In this document: piece by piece, positions 37,450 through 46,514 of the stretch | Position numbering within the stretch: the stretch's first letter is position 1 | Layout: the number at the start of each line of letters is the position of its first letter | Assembly (NCBI RefSeq): GCF_023634065.1 | Contig: NZ_JALKCV010000008.1 | Location: 1 to 64,000, forward strand | Source: Microbulbifer litoralis | Lineage (GTDB): Bacteria; Pseudomonadota; Gammaproteobacteria; Pseudomonadales; Cellvibrionaceae | Length of the DNA: 64,000 bases | Direction: 5' to 3' | Program-made: the position numbers and the translations under genes | Notes under the pieces: model-generated | Databases searched by the model: none | What the model saw: only the letters and a program-made list of their open reading frames with translations | Told to the model about the DNA's origin: nothing

Positions 37450-39204
37450 TTGCGTAATTCAGTTGCGGTAGGTACCGGCCGCACGCTTTTGCTGGCGGCA
37501 CTCTGGCTGCTGCTCGGGATTCTCCCCCTGATGGCCGGTGGTGCTGTGCCCGGCGCCGCGTCCACAGAAACCTATTCCCTTGCCGAGAACAGTGCCGGTC
37601 CCCTGGGCAAGCGGGCCGGCTATCTGCAGGAGGGGCGGGACCGGCTGGACCTGGATCGGGTTCTGGGCGCGCTGCAGGCGGGAAAATTTATCGGGATAGA
37701 TCGCGCCGTGCCGGGGTTCGGGCTCGGCGAGCGGCCGATCTGGTACCACCTGGCGATTGATAATCCCGAGGCACAGACCGAGCAGCGTTACCTCACCATC
37801 GGCAAGACCTGGCTCGATCGTCTCGATATCTACCTGGTGCGCGATGGCACGCTGCAACGGCAATGGCTTGTCGGCGATGATGTCGAGCATTCATTCCCGG
37901 TGTTGCCCGGCGTCGGTTTTGCGGTGCCGCTGGACCTGCAGCCCGGTGGCGGCGATCTCCTGCTGCGCGTGGAAACGCCCGAACCGATGGTGCTTTCCGT
38001 CTCCCTGCTGTCCGGCGAACAGCTGCGCGACAAAGAACGGCAGGCCTACTATCGTCACGGACTGCTATACGGTTTCCTGCTCGCGTTTATCTGCTACAAC
38101 ACCGTGCTGTACTTCGGCCTGCGCGATCGCAGCAATCTCTATTACGCCCTCTACCTGCTCAGTTTTATCCTGTTGAGCCTGACTTATACCGGCCACGCGC
38201 AGCAGTGGCTGTGGCCGCAGCAACTGGATATCCAGCGCTATTCGATCATGTCGATGATGGTGCTGTTTGGCAGCGCGGGCTTTCTGTTTGCCGGGCGCTT
38301 CCTGCGACTGGAACTCCATGCACCCCGGGCCCGCCAATGGGTCACCTGGGGATCCCTGGGGGCGATAGGACTGGCGGTGGTGAGCATCCTGGCCGGAAAT
38401 CACCTGGCCCTGGTATTTATCGCGTTCAATTTCCTGGCGGTTTTCACCGTTGGCATGGTCTGGCTCGGCTGGCTGACCATCAGCCACGGGGAGCGGGCCG
38501 GGTACTATTTCCTCAGCGCAGCCGTCTGCAGCATGTTGGGTGTGGCTCTGAGCCTGTTCGCGGTGTGGGGATTCCTGCCGGTCAATCGCCTGACTTTCCA
38601 CGGGGTGGAGTTTGGCCTGGCCCTGGAGGCGACGTTGCTGTCGCTGGCGCTCGCCAGCCGCTTCCGGCAGCAGGAACAGGCGCGCCGCGCGGCGGAGCAG
38701 CTCTCGCGTATCGACATCCTGACTGGCGTACCCAACCGGCGCGCTTTCTCCCACGATGCGGCAGGGCTCTGGAGTACCGCGGTGCGCTACGGCCGTCCGC
38801 TGAGTGCCATCATGCTGGATATCGATCACTTCAAGCACATCAACGACCGCTACGGTCACCAGGCCGGCGACCGGATCCTGATCGAGGTGGCGCAGCTGTT
38901 GGCCGACAGCTGTCGCGAGGGCGACCTGGTGGCGCGCTGGGGCGGAGAGGAGTTTGTGTTGCTGCTGCCCGAGACCGGCCTGGATAAGGCCCATGCGTTC
39001 TGCGAGCGGATACGCCAGGCGGTCGAGCGCTACCCGTTCAGTTGGGGAGAGGACCGTATCGGCGTGTCCGCCAGTTTCGGTGTGGCCCAGCTCGAACAGC
39101 AGTTGACCCTGGACGAGCTGATCTGTGAGGCCGATTGCTGGCTGTACCGGGCCAAGCGCGACGGTCGCAATCGCGTGGCCTATACCGCCGCCTCGATAGC
39201 CTGA
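37450..39204 (+). CDS. Membrane diguanylate cyclase with 7TMR-DISM sensor
   Basis: About 584 aa. The TTG at 37450 is a weak start choice, but the signal sequence follows it directly. After a signal peptide, a 7TMR-DISM extracellular domain (about 45-180), seven membrane segments (about 195-405) and a GGDEF domain. The active loop is GGEEF at 498-502, so the enzyme should make cyclic di-GMP from two GTP, and RxxD at 489-492 is a proper product-inhibition site five residues before it. The extracellular part probably senses a small ligand such as a carbohydrate. Confidence 0.9.
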   Translation: MRNSVAVGTGRTLLLAALWLLLGILPLMAGGAVPGAASTETYSLAENSAGPLGKRAGYLQEGRDRLDLDRVLGALQAGKFIGIDRAVPGFGLGERPIWYHLAIDNPEAQTEQRYLTIGKTWLDRLDIYLVRDGTLQRQWLVGDDVEHSFPVLPGVGFAVPLDLQPGGGDLLLRVETPEPMVLSVSLLSGEQLRDKERQAYYRHGLLYGFLLAFICYNTVLYFGLRDRSNLYYALYLLSFILLSLTYTGHAQQWLWPQQLDIQRYSIMSMMVLFGSAGFLFAGRFLRLELHAPRARQWVTWGSLGAIGLAVVSILAGNHLALVFIAFNFLAVFTVGMVWLGWLTISHGERAGYYFLSAAVCSMLGVALSLFAVWGFLPVNRLTFHGVEFGLALEATLLSLALASRFRQQEQARRAAEQLSRIDILTGVPNRRAFSHDAAGLWSTAVRYGRPLSAIMLDIDHFKHINDRYGHQAGDRILIEVAQLLADSCREGDLVARWGGEEFVLLLPETGLDKAHAFCERIRQAVERYPFSWGEDRIGVSASFGVAQLEQQLTLDELICEADCWLYRAKRDGRNRVAYTAASIA

Positions 39205-39278
39205 TAGACGGCTGGGGGTTTGAAGTCGGGGCGAATACTCAATACCATCGCTGCCCCGTTTTCCCGACAGCGCATGCG

Positions 39279-40247
39279 ATGAACGCCAGATCCCCGCTCG
39301 AAGAATTTGCCCTGCTGATAGGTTTCGAACGCAATACCACCAGCCACCGGGAGAAACTGCTGTCCGCGCTCGGTGCCGCGATCGCGATCACCGGCGTGGC
39401 CTGGGTCAGCTTCCTGGCCGTTACCCTGCAGTTTGTCGATGTGCAGACCGGATATTTTGTCATCGCCTCCATGGGCGCGAGTGCGGTGCTGCTGTTTGCG
39501 GTACCCCACGGTGCCCTGTCGCAGCCGTGGGCGCTGGTCGGCGGGCATCTGGTGTCCGCAGTCATCGGTGTGGCCTGCCAACAGTGGCTGCCGGCCGGGT
39601 TTATGACCGCGGGCCTGGCCGTCGGTCTCGCCGTCGGGGCCATGTACTACCTGCGCTGCATCCACCCGCCGGGTGGCGCCACCGCACTGACGGCCGTGAT
39701 CGGCGCCGATGCGGGAACACTCGGTTACCTTTTCCTGCTGCTTCCGATAGGACTCAATGTGCTGTCGATCCTGGCGGTGGCACTGCTCTTCAACAACCTG
39801 TTCCGATGGCGCCGCTATCCCGCGCACCTGGCGCACCGCAGGACCGCGACAACCGAGGTCACCGACGCCGTCGACCGGGAACACGAACTCACCCACGAAG
39901 ACTTTGCTGCGGCGATGCAGGAACTCGACTCCTACGTGGATGTGACCGCGGAGGGACTCGCCGACCTGCTGGAACTGGCCAAGCGCCACGCGGAAAAAAA
40001 TATCGTTCACCCGGCGGAGATCGTCGCCGGTCACTGCTACAGCAACGGCAAGTTGGGCAGGCTCTGGAGCATTCGCCAGGTAGTGGATGACTCCAGCGAT
40101 GACGACATCGGCCGGGACCTGGTGATCTACAAGGTGGTGGCCGGCGCCGGCGCCTACGACACGGGGCTCTGTTCGCGCGCGGCGCTCAAGCAGTGGGCGC
40201 GTTTCGAGGTGGCACTTCGCGACGGTCACTGGGTGAAAGTGGACTGA
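39279..40247 (+). CDS. HPP-family membrane protein
   Basis: 322 aa from the ATG at 39279. Four hydrophobic segments with the family's RCIHPPGGATALTAVIG block, the His-Pro-Pro that names it. The N-terminal half is the HPP domain. The C-terminal half is hydrophilic (about 190-322) and resembles the extension seen in many proteobacterial members. HPP proteins have been linked to nitrite transport in plastids and cyanobacteria; the bacterial function here is unknown. Confidence 0.85.
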   Translation: MNARSPLEEFALLIGFERNTTSHREKLLSALGAAIAITGVAWVSFLAVTLQFVDVQTGYFVIASMGASAVLLFAVPHGALSQPWALVGGHLVSAVIGVACQQWLPAGFMTAGLAVGLAVGAMYYLRCIHPPGGATALTAVIGADAGTLGYLFLLLPIGLNVLSILAVALLFNNLFRWRRYPAHLAHRRTATTEVTDAVDREHELTHEDFAAAMQELDSYVDVTAEGLADLLELAKRHAEKNIVHPAEIVAGHCYSNGKLGRLWSIRQVVDDSSDDDIGRDLVIYKVVAGAGAYDTGLCSRAALKQWARFEVALRDGHWVKVD

Positions 40248-40283
40248 TCGGGGAGGGCCGAACGAGTACCGGCCCGCATCGGG

Positions 40284-41840
40284 TCAGGACTCCCCGCCTG
40301 GCTCCATTTCGCCGATGCGCCGTTTCAGCGCTTCTCGGGGTGTCCTGAGTTGTGCCGCCCAGGCATCCAGGTCCGGGCCCTGCCGCATGGTTTCCCGGAT
40401 CTCATCGCCGGAAATCTGCTGTGTCTGCCTGATCGTATCGCTTTGTTCGAGCAGCGCGTACATCGAGGTACGCGAGACCCCCAGGGCCCGGGCCGCGGGC
40501 ATCACGCGCCAGCTGTTTTCATTCATGGCCCGCAGCAGGTCGCTGTCATTGACTGTGGCCGGATCCCGGTAGCGGGGGCCCCGGGGTCGCGGAGCGGAAG
40601 GCGCTGCCGTTTCCGCGGTTGCGGGGTGGTAGTGGTCGGCCGGGAAGCCATTCCAGGGCAGTTCGCCGTCGGCGCCGGCATTGATCGCCAGCCGTGTGAC
40701 AAGGTTGCGCAGCTCGCGCACATTGCCGGGCCAATCGCCGGCTGCCAGGGTACAGACCAGATCGGCGGGAACCCGGAGCGCGCGATCGAATTCGTTTTCC
40801 GCTTCGGTGAGGAAAGCCAGGAACAGCTCGCCGAAATCTTCGCGTCGTTCGCGCAGCGCCGGTAGTTGCAGCACGAATGTTTCCAGGCGCCGCCGCAGGG
40901 GTTGGTTGAAAGGTCGCTCCGCATCCGCTTCCAGTGCGCGGTCCGTAGCGGCGACAAAGCGCACGTCCACTGGCTGGTCGCGGCTGTCCCCCAGCGACCG
41001 CAGGCGACCCTCCTCCAGTACCCGCAACAGCATCACCTGTACCGATGGCGAGGTATCCCCTATCTCATCCATGAAAAACGTGGAGCCATGGGCTTCCCGG
41101 ATCAGTCCGGGGCGGTTGTTGCGGGCTCCGGTATAGGCACCCTGGCGGGCGCCGAACAGTTCAGCGGCGGCCAACTCGCCGCCGAGAGTCGCCATGTTGA
41201 TCGATACCATTTCCCGTTCGGCGCGCCGGCTGAGGCTGTGGACCGCGCGGGCCACCAGCTCCTTGCCGGTACCGGTCTCCCCGCGGATCAGTACGCTGGC
41301 GTTGGTGGGAGCCACCTGCCGTATCTGCTGGCGCAGCTGCGCCATACAGCGGCTGCTGCCGACAAGCCCCAGGCGGTCGTCTTCCCGTTGGCCGCGGGGA
41401 GGAGACAGGTGCAGGCACAGGCCTACCCGGCGGCTGAGGCAGATGGTCGCGCCCGAGCGCAGCGAGTCCCGGGACAGGCTGACTGTGCACTTTGCAGTGG
41501 ATCCATTGATCTCCACGGCCATTGAGGCGGAGGGCGGTTCGAGCGAAATGGCACCCTGTGGCTGGCGCTTCAGTAGCAGCGGACTGCGGGAAATGCGCCG
41601 ATCGCCAAGGGAAGAGCCGGCTTCATTGCGGTGCTGGAAGAGCGGCGCCCAGCGGGATAGCTCGAACGCGCCGGCACTGTTCCACAGCACCGGTGCAGTG
41701 GCCCCGATCAGGTGGCGGTCCGGGTGCCAGAGAATGGTGATTTGCGGTTGCAGGATTTCGTGTTCCAGAGGCGGCCGGCGGGACGGCTCCAGTGTATCTT
41801 CCTCGGTTTCCGGCATTTCCGGGGCCTGTCGGGCAGCCAT
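40284..41840 (-). CDS. FHA-like sigma-54-dependent transcriptional activator
   Basis: 518 aa; ATG at 41840 with AGGAGGAG 9 bases upstream. Residues about 60-155 look like a degenerate FHA domain (GDRRISRSPLLLKRQ, ending in RVGLCLHLSPPR). An AAA+ domain (about 165-390) follows with Walker A GETGTGKE, the sigma-54 contact loop as GAYTGA, and Walker B FFMDEIGD. The C-terminus has a Fis-type HTH (VMPAARALGVSRTSMYALLE) and a second helix pair. Divergent from the Ser/Thr kinase, which could phosphorylate an FHA-bound partner. It probably activates genes in this accessory locus. Confidence 0.85.
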   Translation of the reverse strand: MAARQAPEMPETEEDTLEPSRRPPLEHEILQPQITILWHPDRHLIGATAPVLWNSAGAFELSRWAPLFQHRNEAGSSLGDRRISRSPLLLKRQPQGAISLEPPSASMAVEINGSTAKCTVSLSRDSLRSGATICLSRRVGLCLHLSPPRGQREDDRLGLVGSSRCMAQLRQQIRQVAPTNASVLIRGETGTGKELVARAVHSLSRRAEREMVSINMATLGGELAAAELFGARQGAYTGARNNRPGLIREAHGSTFFMDEIGDTSPSVQVMLLRVLEEGRLRSLGDSRDQPVDVRFVAATDRALEADAERPFNQPLRRRLETFVLQLPALRERREDFGELFLAFLTEAENEFDRALRVPADLVCTLAAGDWPGNVRELRNLVTRLAINAGADGELPWNGFPADHYHPATAETAAPSAPRPRGPRYRDPATVNDSDLLRAMNENSWRVMPAARALGVSRTSMYALLEQSDTIRQTQQISGDEIRETMRQGPDLDAWAAQLRTPREALKRRIGEMEPGGES

Positions 41841-42056
41841 ACTGCAGCACTCCTCCTGAGAACTGGTCGATGGCGATTATGATATAGTGGCGCTCCTGTT
41901 CCAAGATGTGTTCCTGCTGGTGTAGTGGTCGGCATTAATGACAGGTAATAGTGTCCGTCCACAGTGGCGTTGCCGCCCCTGAATACTGAATAGGGAGCCA
42001 CGATGCCCTGCGGGCGATGCTTGCTGAGAACAATTTGGGAGCTCTGATATCCGCAA

Positions 42057-44588
42057 TTGACGTCGAATACGATACTGGACCGAATCGATGTTTGGGGGAA
42101 GGGTGTGCATCCGACAAGCGTGGCCGGTTACCGGATCGTCGAACAGGTCGGCCGCGGTGGCATGGGGGTGGTTTACCGTGCGCATGACCGCTTGCTCGAG
42201 CGCGATGTCGCTCTGAAATACCTGTCGGCACCGAGTGCGAACTGCGTCGACCGATTGATTCGAGAAGCGCGGGTCGTCTCCTCACTTCAGCATCCCGGTA
42301 TCGTTACCATCTACGGCTTTGTCGCCGATGGTCCCTGTATCGCCATGGAGTATGTCCACGGCGCCACACTTTCCTCGCTGCTCTCCGTCGGTGCCGTTTC
42401 GCGGGAACAGGCCCGGCAGATCGGGCTGGAGCTGGCAGAGGCATTGCACCATGCCCACCGATCCGGTGTGGTACATGCGGACCTGAAGCCGGCCAATATC
42501 ATGATCGACCGCCAGGGCAGGGTGAAAATCCTGGACTTCGGCCTGGCGCGCTGGCGACAAGTCGATGCACTGCAGACCCTGTCGCAGAGCGGTGACCAAT
42601 TGCAAAAGCTCGCCGGAACCATTCCCTATATGCCTCCGGAGTTGCTGTTGGGGCGGTCCCTGGATTCCCGTAGCGATATTTTTTCCCTCGGCTGCGTACT
42701 GTTCGAATTGTTCACGGGGCACCGGCCTTTCTCCCGCGAAACCACCGCGGCGACCCTGAACGCACTGCTCAACAGCCCTCCCGCGGGGATCGATATCCTG
42801 CGCGCGCGACTGCCGGACGCGCTGTCCGGACTGGTGCTGACAATGCTGGAGAAAGACCCGCAGCGCCGCCCGGCGACACTGGGCGATGTGGCGTCGCAGT
42901 TGAGTGCTTTCTGTCGCGGCCGGGAGCGGAAGCACACATTGAGAAGCTCGATACTCCATAGACGACCCCGACGCAGTTGGCCGCTGTTGCTGCTTGCCCT
43001 GTCCTGTGGTGTGTTGCTGTATTTCTTTTCTGAACCGGGCGGGGCAAGCCGGCAGTTGCGAGTGTATATTGCGCAGCCGGAGTTGTACCGGAAGGGGGTG
43101 GCTTCAGCGCTGGATTCCGTTGTCTGGAGCAGTGCGGTGGACGGTTTGAATCTGGTTTCATCCGTGCACCCAGTGCTGTCTTATCAGCCTCCGGTAGAGC
43201 GGCAGGGGTTGGCGAAACAGGCGAAGCTGGCGGGCTCCGATGAATGGATTTACATTGAAGTTCAGCCGGAAAATCCACTGGCAAATGTAAAGGTTCAGCG
43301 TGTTCGAACCAGTGATGGAGCCTTGTTGAAGCAGGCTTCGTTTCATATTTCTGACACTCACTTTGAGCAAAGTGCCAATGCTGTTATATCCCAGGTGGTT
43401 TCCCTTTATGGCGGCGTCGATATTGCGGACTCCGTAGATTATTCGTCTTTCTCTGAAGAGAGCTACCAACGCTTTGTCGAGATTTACTCCTCCCTGAATC
43501 GGGGCGTTGGTGACAGGGTGGGGTTGCTGGAGAAGCTTTTGGATTTGGTTGACGAAAATCCGGGGTTTCTCGCTGCTGAGGTCCTGGCGGTGGACCTCTC
43601 ACATGCAGCCTTTTCCGATACGGGGGATGATTCTTATGTGGAAGTCGCCAAAAGGATTTTATATAGGCTTGAAAGGTATCATCCTAATTCAATACTAATA
43701 ATGAAGAAGAAATTGAATGTGGCTATAGATTCTGGAGATTTGAGTGAGGCTGAGAGAGTATTGCAGGAGTTAAATGACCACTCTCCGGGCAGTCCGAGAG
43801 TCTTGGTTGCAAGAGCACAGGTCGCCGAACATAGAGGCGAATTGAAATTGGCTCTTAAATTTATTAATGAAGCTGCCAGTTCTCTGCCGATGTCATGGAG
43901 GGCAAAGTATCGAGCGGCCGCCGTTGCTATTCGTGTTGGAGATCTGGTTTCGGCAAGGAGGTATATATCAGAAGTTCTCGATATGACTCCTGGGAATACA
44001 CTCGCATTGGGCCAGCTGGGTTTGGCTGAGCTGTTGTTTGGTGACGTGAACCGTGCCATTCATATCTACGATGGACTTCTTGAGAGAAAACAGCATCGAA
44101 GTTATCTGGTTAACCTCGGATTGGCTTATATGCTAAAAGGGGAAGTCCAAGCTGCCAGAGAGAGCTTTCTGAAAGCCTATGATATAGAACCGGACAGCCC
44201 TGTTGTAATAATCAATCTCGCCGATGCTGAAATGGCTGTGGGGAACAGGTTGGAAGCGGTTCGTTTATATCGGGAAATCCTCGAGGATAAACAGAGGAAA
44301 AGTTATCGGGATGCCGTTGATATAGTGAGGGAGGCCCAGTGTTTGGCGCATTTGGGAGAGTTTGATGATGCAGTAGAACGTGTGCTGGAGGCGCTTGTGC
44401 ATTCGCCTAACGATCCGGAGATCGCTTACCAGGCGGCTTTGGTCTATGCGTTGGCGGGTGAGAGTAAGTCCGCCCTGATTAATGCTCGAGCCGCGTTGCG
44501 CGGAGGGATGGATAATCGATGGTTCAATCTCCCAGTCTTTTCTGGGACCCCGCTTCCTGCGTTGTTGGAGGAAGAGGGGCTTCTTTAA
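42057..44588 (+). CDS. Membrane Ser/Thr protein kinase with C-terminal TPRs
   Basis: About 843 aa from a TTG at 42057; GTGs at 42105 or 42120 are other options. Kinase domain: glycine loop GRGGMG near 32-37, Lys54 in VALK, Glu70, catalytic Asp142 in HADLKPAN (the Arg of HRD is Ala), and DFG at 160-162. One membrane segment is at about 306-325, followed by an outer region with TPR repeats (about 520-840). The GC content falls strongly in the C-terminal third: 17 G/C in 60 bases at 43681-43740. It is the likely signalling head of the locus, paired with the activator. Confidence 0.9.
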   Translation: MTSNTILDRIDVWGKGVHPTSVAGYRIVEQVGRGGMGVVYRAHDRLLERDVALKYLSAPSANCVDRLIREARVVSSLQHPGIVTIYGFVADGPCIAMEYVHGATLSSLLSVGAVSREQARQIGLELAEALHHAHRSGVVHADLKPANIMIDRQGRVKILDFGLARWRQVDALQTLSQSGDQLQKLAGTIPYMPPELLLGRSLDSRSDIFSLGCVLFELFTGHRPFSRETTAATLNALLNSPPAGIDILRARLPDALSGLVLTMLEKDPQRRPATLGDVASQLSAFCRGRERKHTLRSSILHRRPRRSWPLLLLALSCGVLLYFFSEPGGASRQLRVYIAQPELYRKGVASALDSVVWSSAVDGLNLVSSVHPVLSYQPPVERQGLAKQAKLAGSDEWIYIEVQPENPLANVKVQRVRTSDGALLKQASFHISDTHFEQSANAVISQVVSLYGGVDIADSVDYSSFSEESYQRFVEIYSSLNRGVGDRVGLLEKLLDLVDENPGFLAAEVLAVDLSHAAFSDTGDDSYVEVAKRILYRLERYHPNSILIMKKKLNVAIDSGDLSEAERVLQELNDHSPGSPRVLVARAQVAEHRGELKLALKFINEAASSLPMSWRAKYRAAAVAIRVGDLVSARRYISEVLDMTPGNTLALGQLGLAELLFGDVNRAIHIYDGLLERKQHRSYLVNLGLAYMLKGEVQAARESFLKAYDIEPDSPVVIINLADAEMAVGNRLEAVRLYREILEDKQRKSYRDAVDIVREAQCLAHLGEFDDAVERVLEALVHSPNDPEIAYQAALVYALAGESKSALINARAALRGGMDNRWFNLPVFSGTPLPALLEEEGLL

Positions 44589-44724
44589 TGAAGAATATTC
44601 TAAATGTTACGACTATATAACATTCCTCTTACTGTCCGTCTGCGAGCCTGGTTTGATATGATGTTCGGTTTTCATGGTAACTATCCTTTTTTGTCGTGGG
44701 GAAGTGATTGTAGAGTTTAGAGGC

Positions 44725-45492
44725 TCATTGTGGGTCCATAACGTCTCCCTCATTATCCGTCTGGGGATCTGCACTGGACCGAACCACTATCGCCCGGGTA
44801 CGGATGTCGATCAGGTAGACCTCATAGCGGTATATTCCCTTGATACCGTTATTGCCATTGCCTTCCACCGAGGTATTGCTTCGGTAGACAAAATTCTCGT
44901 GGGGACCGAAGAATTCCTGGGTGTCGACGGGCTTCTCTTCCAGGAAGGGCCGCCCGTAGGCCACCATGGGCTGGTGGTGCTTCCCGGCCACGGCACTGAA
45001 ATCCCAGCGCACCCGCATACCGCCGTGGATTGCAATCTGTTTCGGGTGTACCTCGAGGCCATCCTTTCCCTCTGTCACCTCTACCGTTATCAACCGCTCC
45101 TTTTCCGTATCGTGACTCAGCTTGAATGGTGTCCAGGGAGCGAATATTACCGAGGCATCGCTCTCGCTGTGAATGCCAAACCCCCGTTGGATCAATGCCC
45201 GAATCTGGAAATGGGCAATATCGGAATGAGCGTTGACGGCAAGTATCTGGTTTCTTCCTACCATGACCTGTTCGAAAGGGCCCTCGGATACGGCGATGCG
45301 GCCATCCTCGTTGCGAAACTCCACCATCGGTGACCAGCCGCTGGGCAGTTTATTGAACCGCAGCAGGATATTGCTGCCGGCGAGTATCGGCAGGTACTGG
45401 GCCGAGAATTCCAGTTCCAGTGACCGCTGATTGAAATTGACGTCGATGGTGTAGTCGGGAGCGGTGCTGCCGAGAGGGTCGGTTTCAGACAT
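44725..45492 (-). CDS. Unknown 255-aa protein divergent from the tail-collar operon
   Basis: 255 aa, no signal peptide or membrane segment. The sequence is rich in beta-forming stretches (IDVNFNQRSLELEFSAQYLP, GIKGIYRYEVYLIDI). I do not recognise a family. It lies between the kinase (convergent end) and the 206-aa gene (divergent), so it probably belongs to the same locus. A minus-strand TATAAT (45595-45600) is 103 bases upstream of its start. The coding sequence looks real: no internal low-quality stretch, and a good ribosome site (AGGAGG) just upstream. Confidence 0.75.
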   Translation of the reverse strand: MSETDPLGSTAPDYTIDVNFNQRSLELEFSAQYLPILAGSNILLRFNKLPSGWSPMVEFRNEDGRIAVSEGPFEQVMVGRNQILAVNAHSDIAHFQIRALIQRGFGIHSESDASVIFAPWTPFKLSHDTEKERLITVEVTEGKDGLEVHPKQIAIHGGMRVRWDFSAVAGKHHQPMVAYGRPFLEEKPVDTQEFFGPHENFVYRSNTSVEGNGNNGIKGIYRYEVYLIDIRTRAIVVRSSADPQTDNEGDVMDPQ

Positions 45493-45594
45493 TTTTCCTC
45501 CTGCCTTAGTTCGGGCCAGTTTAACTGAAAATTAATCGGCCAGTGCCTGTGGGCATTTATTGTTGTGTGAAGTGAAATGCTATTTACCGATGGG

Positions 45595-45600
45595 ATTATA
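45595..45600 (-). promoter_or_regulatory. Candidate -10 box for the 255-aa gene
   Basis: Minus strand TATAAT, with TTGCCA upstream at a 19-base spacing, longer than ideal. Located 103 bases before the start codon. Confidence 0.3.
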
Positions 45601-45734
45601 ACCGTGTCACTTGTGCCTGTGGCAAGACCGTGCCGCGAGTGTCGGTGGTGTCGGGACTGCCGACAGCGACATCGCCGACGCTGTTCCCTGTTTTTAAATC
45701 TGTTGTAAGTGGTTGTTTTTATTGGAATAAAAAG

Positions 45735-45751
45735 TTGGCATGCAATTTGAG
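45735..45751 (+). promoter_or_regulatory. Sigma-54-like promoter of the tail-collar operon
   Basis: TTGGCATGCAATTTGAG keeps the -24 GG, the TGGCA block and the TTG of the -12 element with correct spacing; the key C of the -12 GC is A. It lies 63 bases before the 206-aa gene, in a locus that encodes a sigma-54 activator. Confidence 0.35.
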
Positions 45752-45760
45752 ATAGAGACT

Positions 45761-45779
45761 CCTGTCAGCCCGGGACAGG
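45761..45779 (+). other. Leader stem-loop before the 206-aa gene
   Basis: CCTGTC and GACAGG form a 6-bp stem around AGCCCGG in the presumed 5' leader. It may protect the mRNA end. Confidence 0.5.
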
Positions 45780-45813
45780 GTTGTAATTCACTTTTAACGA
45801 CAGGACTTTTCCA

Positions 45814-46434
45814 ATGCCTACTTACACACTCAACATCGATTTTCCCAAGCAGGACCTGGACACACTGTATAAAGCCGGTGAGAAGGTCACCCTGGTCAAG
45901 CAGTCTGCCAATGGCCAGCCAGTTGCCTGGGTTTCTTTCTACCCGTTCGAGAACAACACAGTGACCTGGGAGGAAGACTATGCGCTTTACGCCTCTACCA
46001 CCCAGGTTCAGGGCGGCGCCACCATCCAGAAGATGTCCGACGAAATGGCCCAGGAGCAGATGATGTACTCCTTCCAGAACGGCAACTTCGGTACCCCGGC
46101 CCCCTCCGGCCAGTTGAGCGAAGGGCAGTATGGTGTCGACAACCAGACACCGCTGGCCCAGGCCAGCGGCCTCACTTTCGGCCTGGCGCAGAGTGTCCAG
46201 GTTAACGGGACGGCCTATCCCAACAAGCCGATCAATGCGGACTGGGTGCCGAGTAAACATGTGGCCACTTTCATCCCCTACGAAACCATCAAGGTCTTCA
46301 TGAATAACAACATTGAGGACGGCATGGTGGTAACCGAGATCTTCAGCCCAAGCCTGACACTGACCTTCGGCGGTTCTACCACCGATTTGACGGCCAACTA
46401 CAACGCGAGTACCGGCAGCTTCGCCCAGGCCTGA
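45814..46434 (+). CDS. Unknown 206-aa beta-rich protein, first gene of the tail-collar operon
   Basis: 206 aa, no Cys, no signal peptide, no membrane segment. It opens MPTYTLNIDFPKQDLDTLYK and contains conserved-looking aromatic blocks VAWVSFYPFENNTVTWEEDY and VPSKHVATFIPYETIKVF. The alternation suggests a beta-sandwich. I do not recognise a named family, although the PVAWVSF..FENNTVTW style reminds me of soluble lectin-like or inclusion proteins; this is only an impression. A ribosome site AGGAC precedes the ATG. A strong hairpin follows it, suggesting higher yield than for downstream genes. Confidence 0.8.
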   Translation: MPTYTLNIDFPKQDLDTLYKAGEKVTLVKQSANGQPVAWVSFYPFENNTVTWEEDYALYASTTQVQGGATIQKMSDEMAQEQMMYSFQNGNFGTPAPSGQLSEGQYGVDNQTPLAQASGLTFGLAQSVQVNGTAYPNKPINADWVPSKHVATFIPYETIKVFMNNNIEDGMVVTEIFSPSLTLTFGGSTTDLTANYNASTGSFAQA

Positions 46435-46473
46435 TTGCCGGCCCGCTGCGACGGTTCCAACTATTGCGAGATA

Positions 46474-46492
46474 GCCCCCGCGGAGCGGGGGC
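46474..46492 (+). other. Strong intercistronic hairpin
   Basis: GCCCCCGC-GGA-GCGGGGGC is a perfect 8-bp GC stem with a 3-base loop and no T-run, between the first and second genes of the operon. It can stall exonuclease decay of the upstream mRNA without ending transcription. Confidence 0.75.
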
Positions 46493-46514
46493 GCTTCAAG
46501 TGAGGATTACTGCA

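Larger units (their letters stand above)
45493..45813. other. Divergent control region of the tail-collar operon
   Basis: 321 bases with no gene. On the minus strand TATAAT (45595-45600) may serve the 255-aa gene. On the plus strand nested hairpins at 45646-45685 end near a T-run (45692-45697), then a sigma-54-like site at 45735-45751 and a leader hairpin at 45761-45779. Confidence 0.6.

Noticed and set aside
40284..44588. Type VI secretion regulatory genes
   Set aside because: Kinase and FHA proteins occur with T6SS, but none of the tss genes is in the window.
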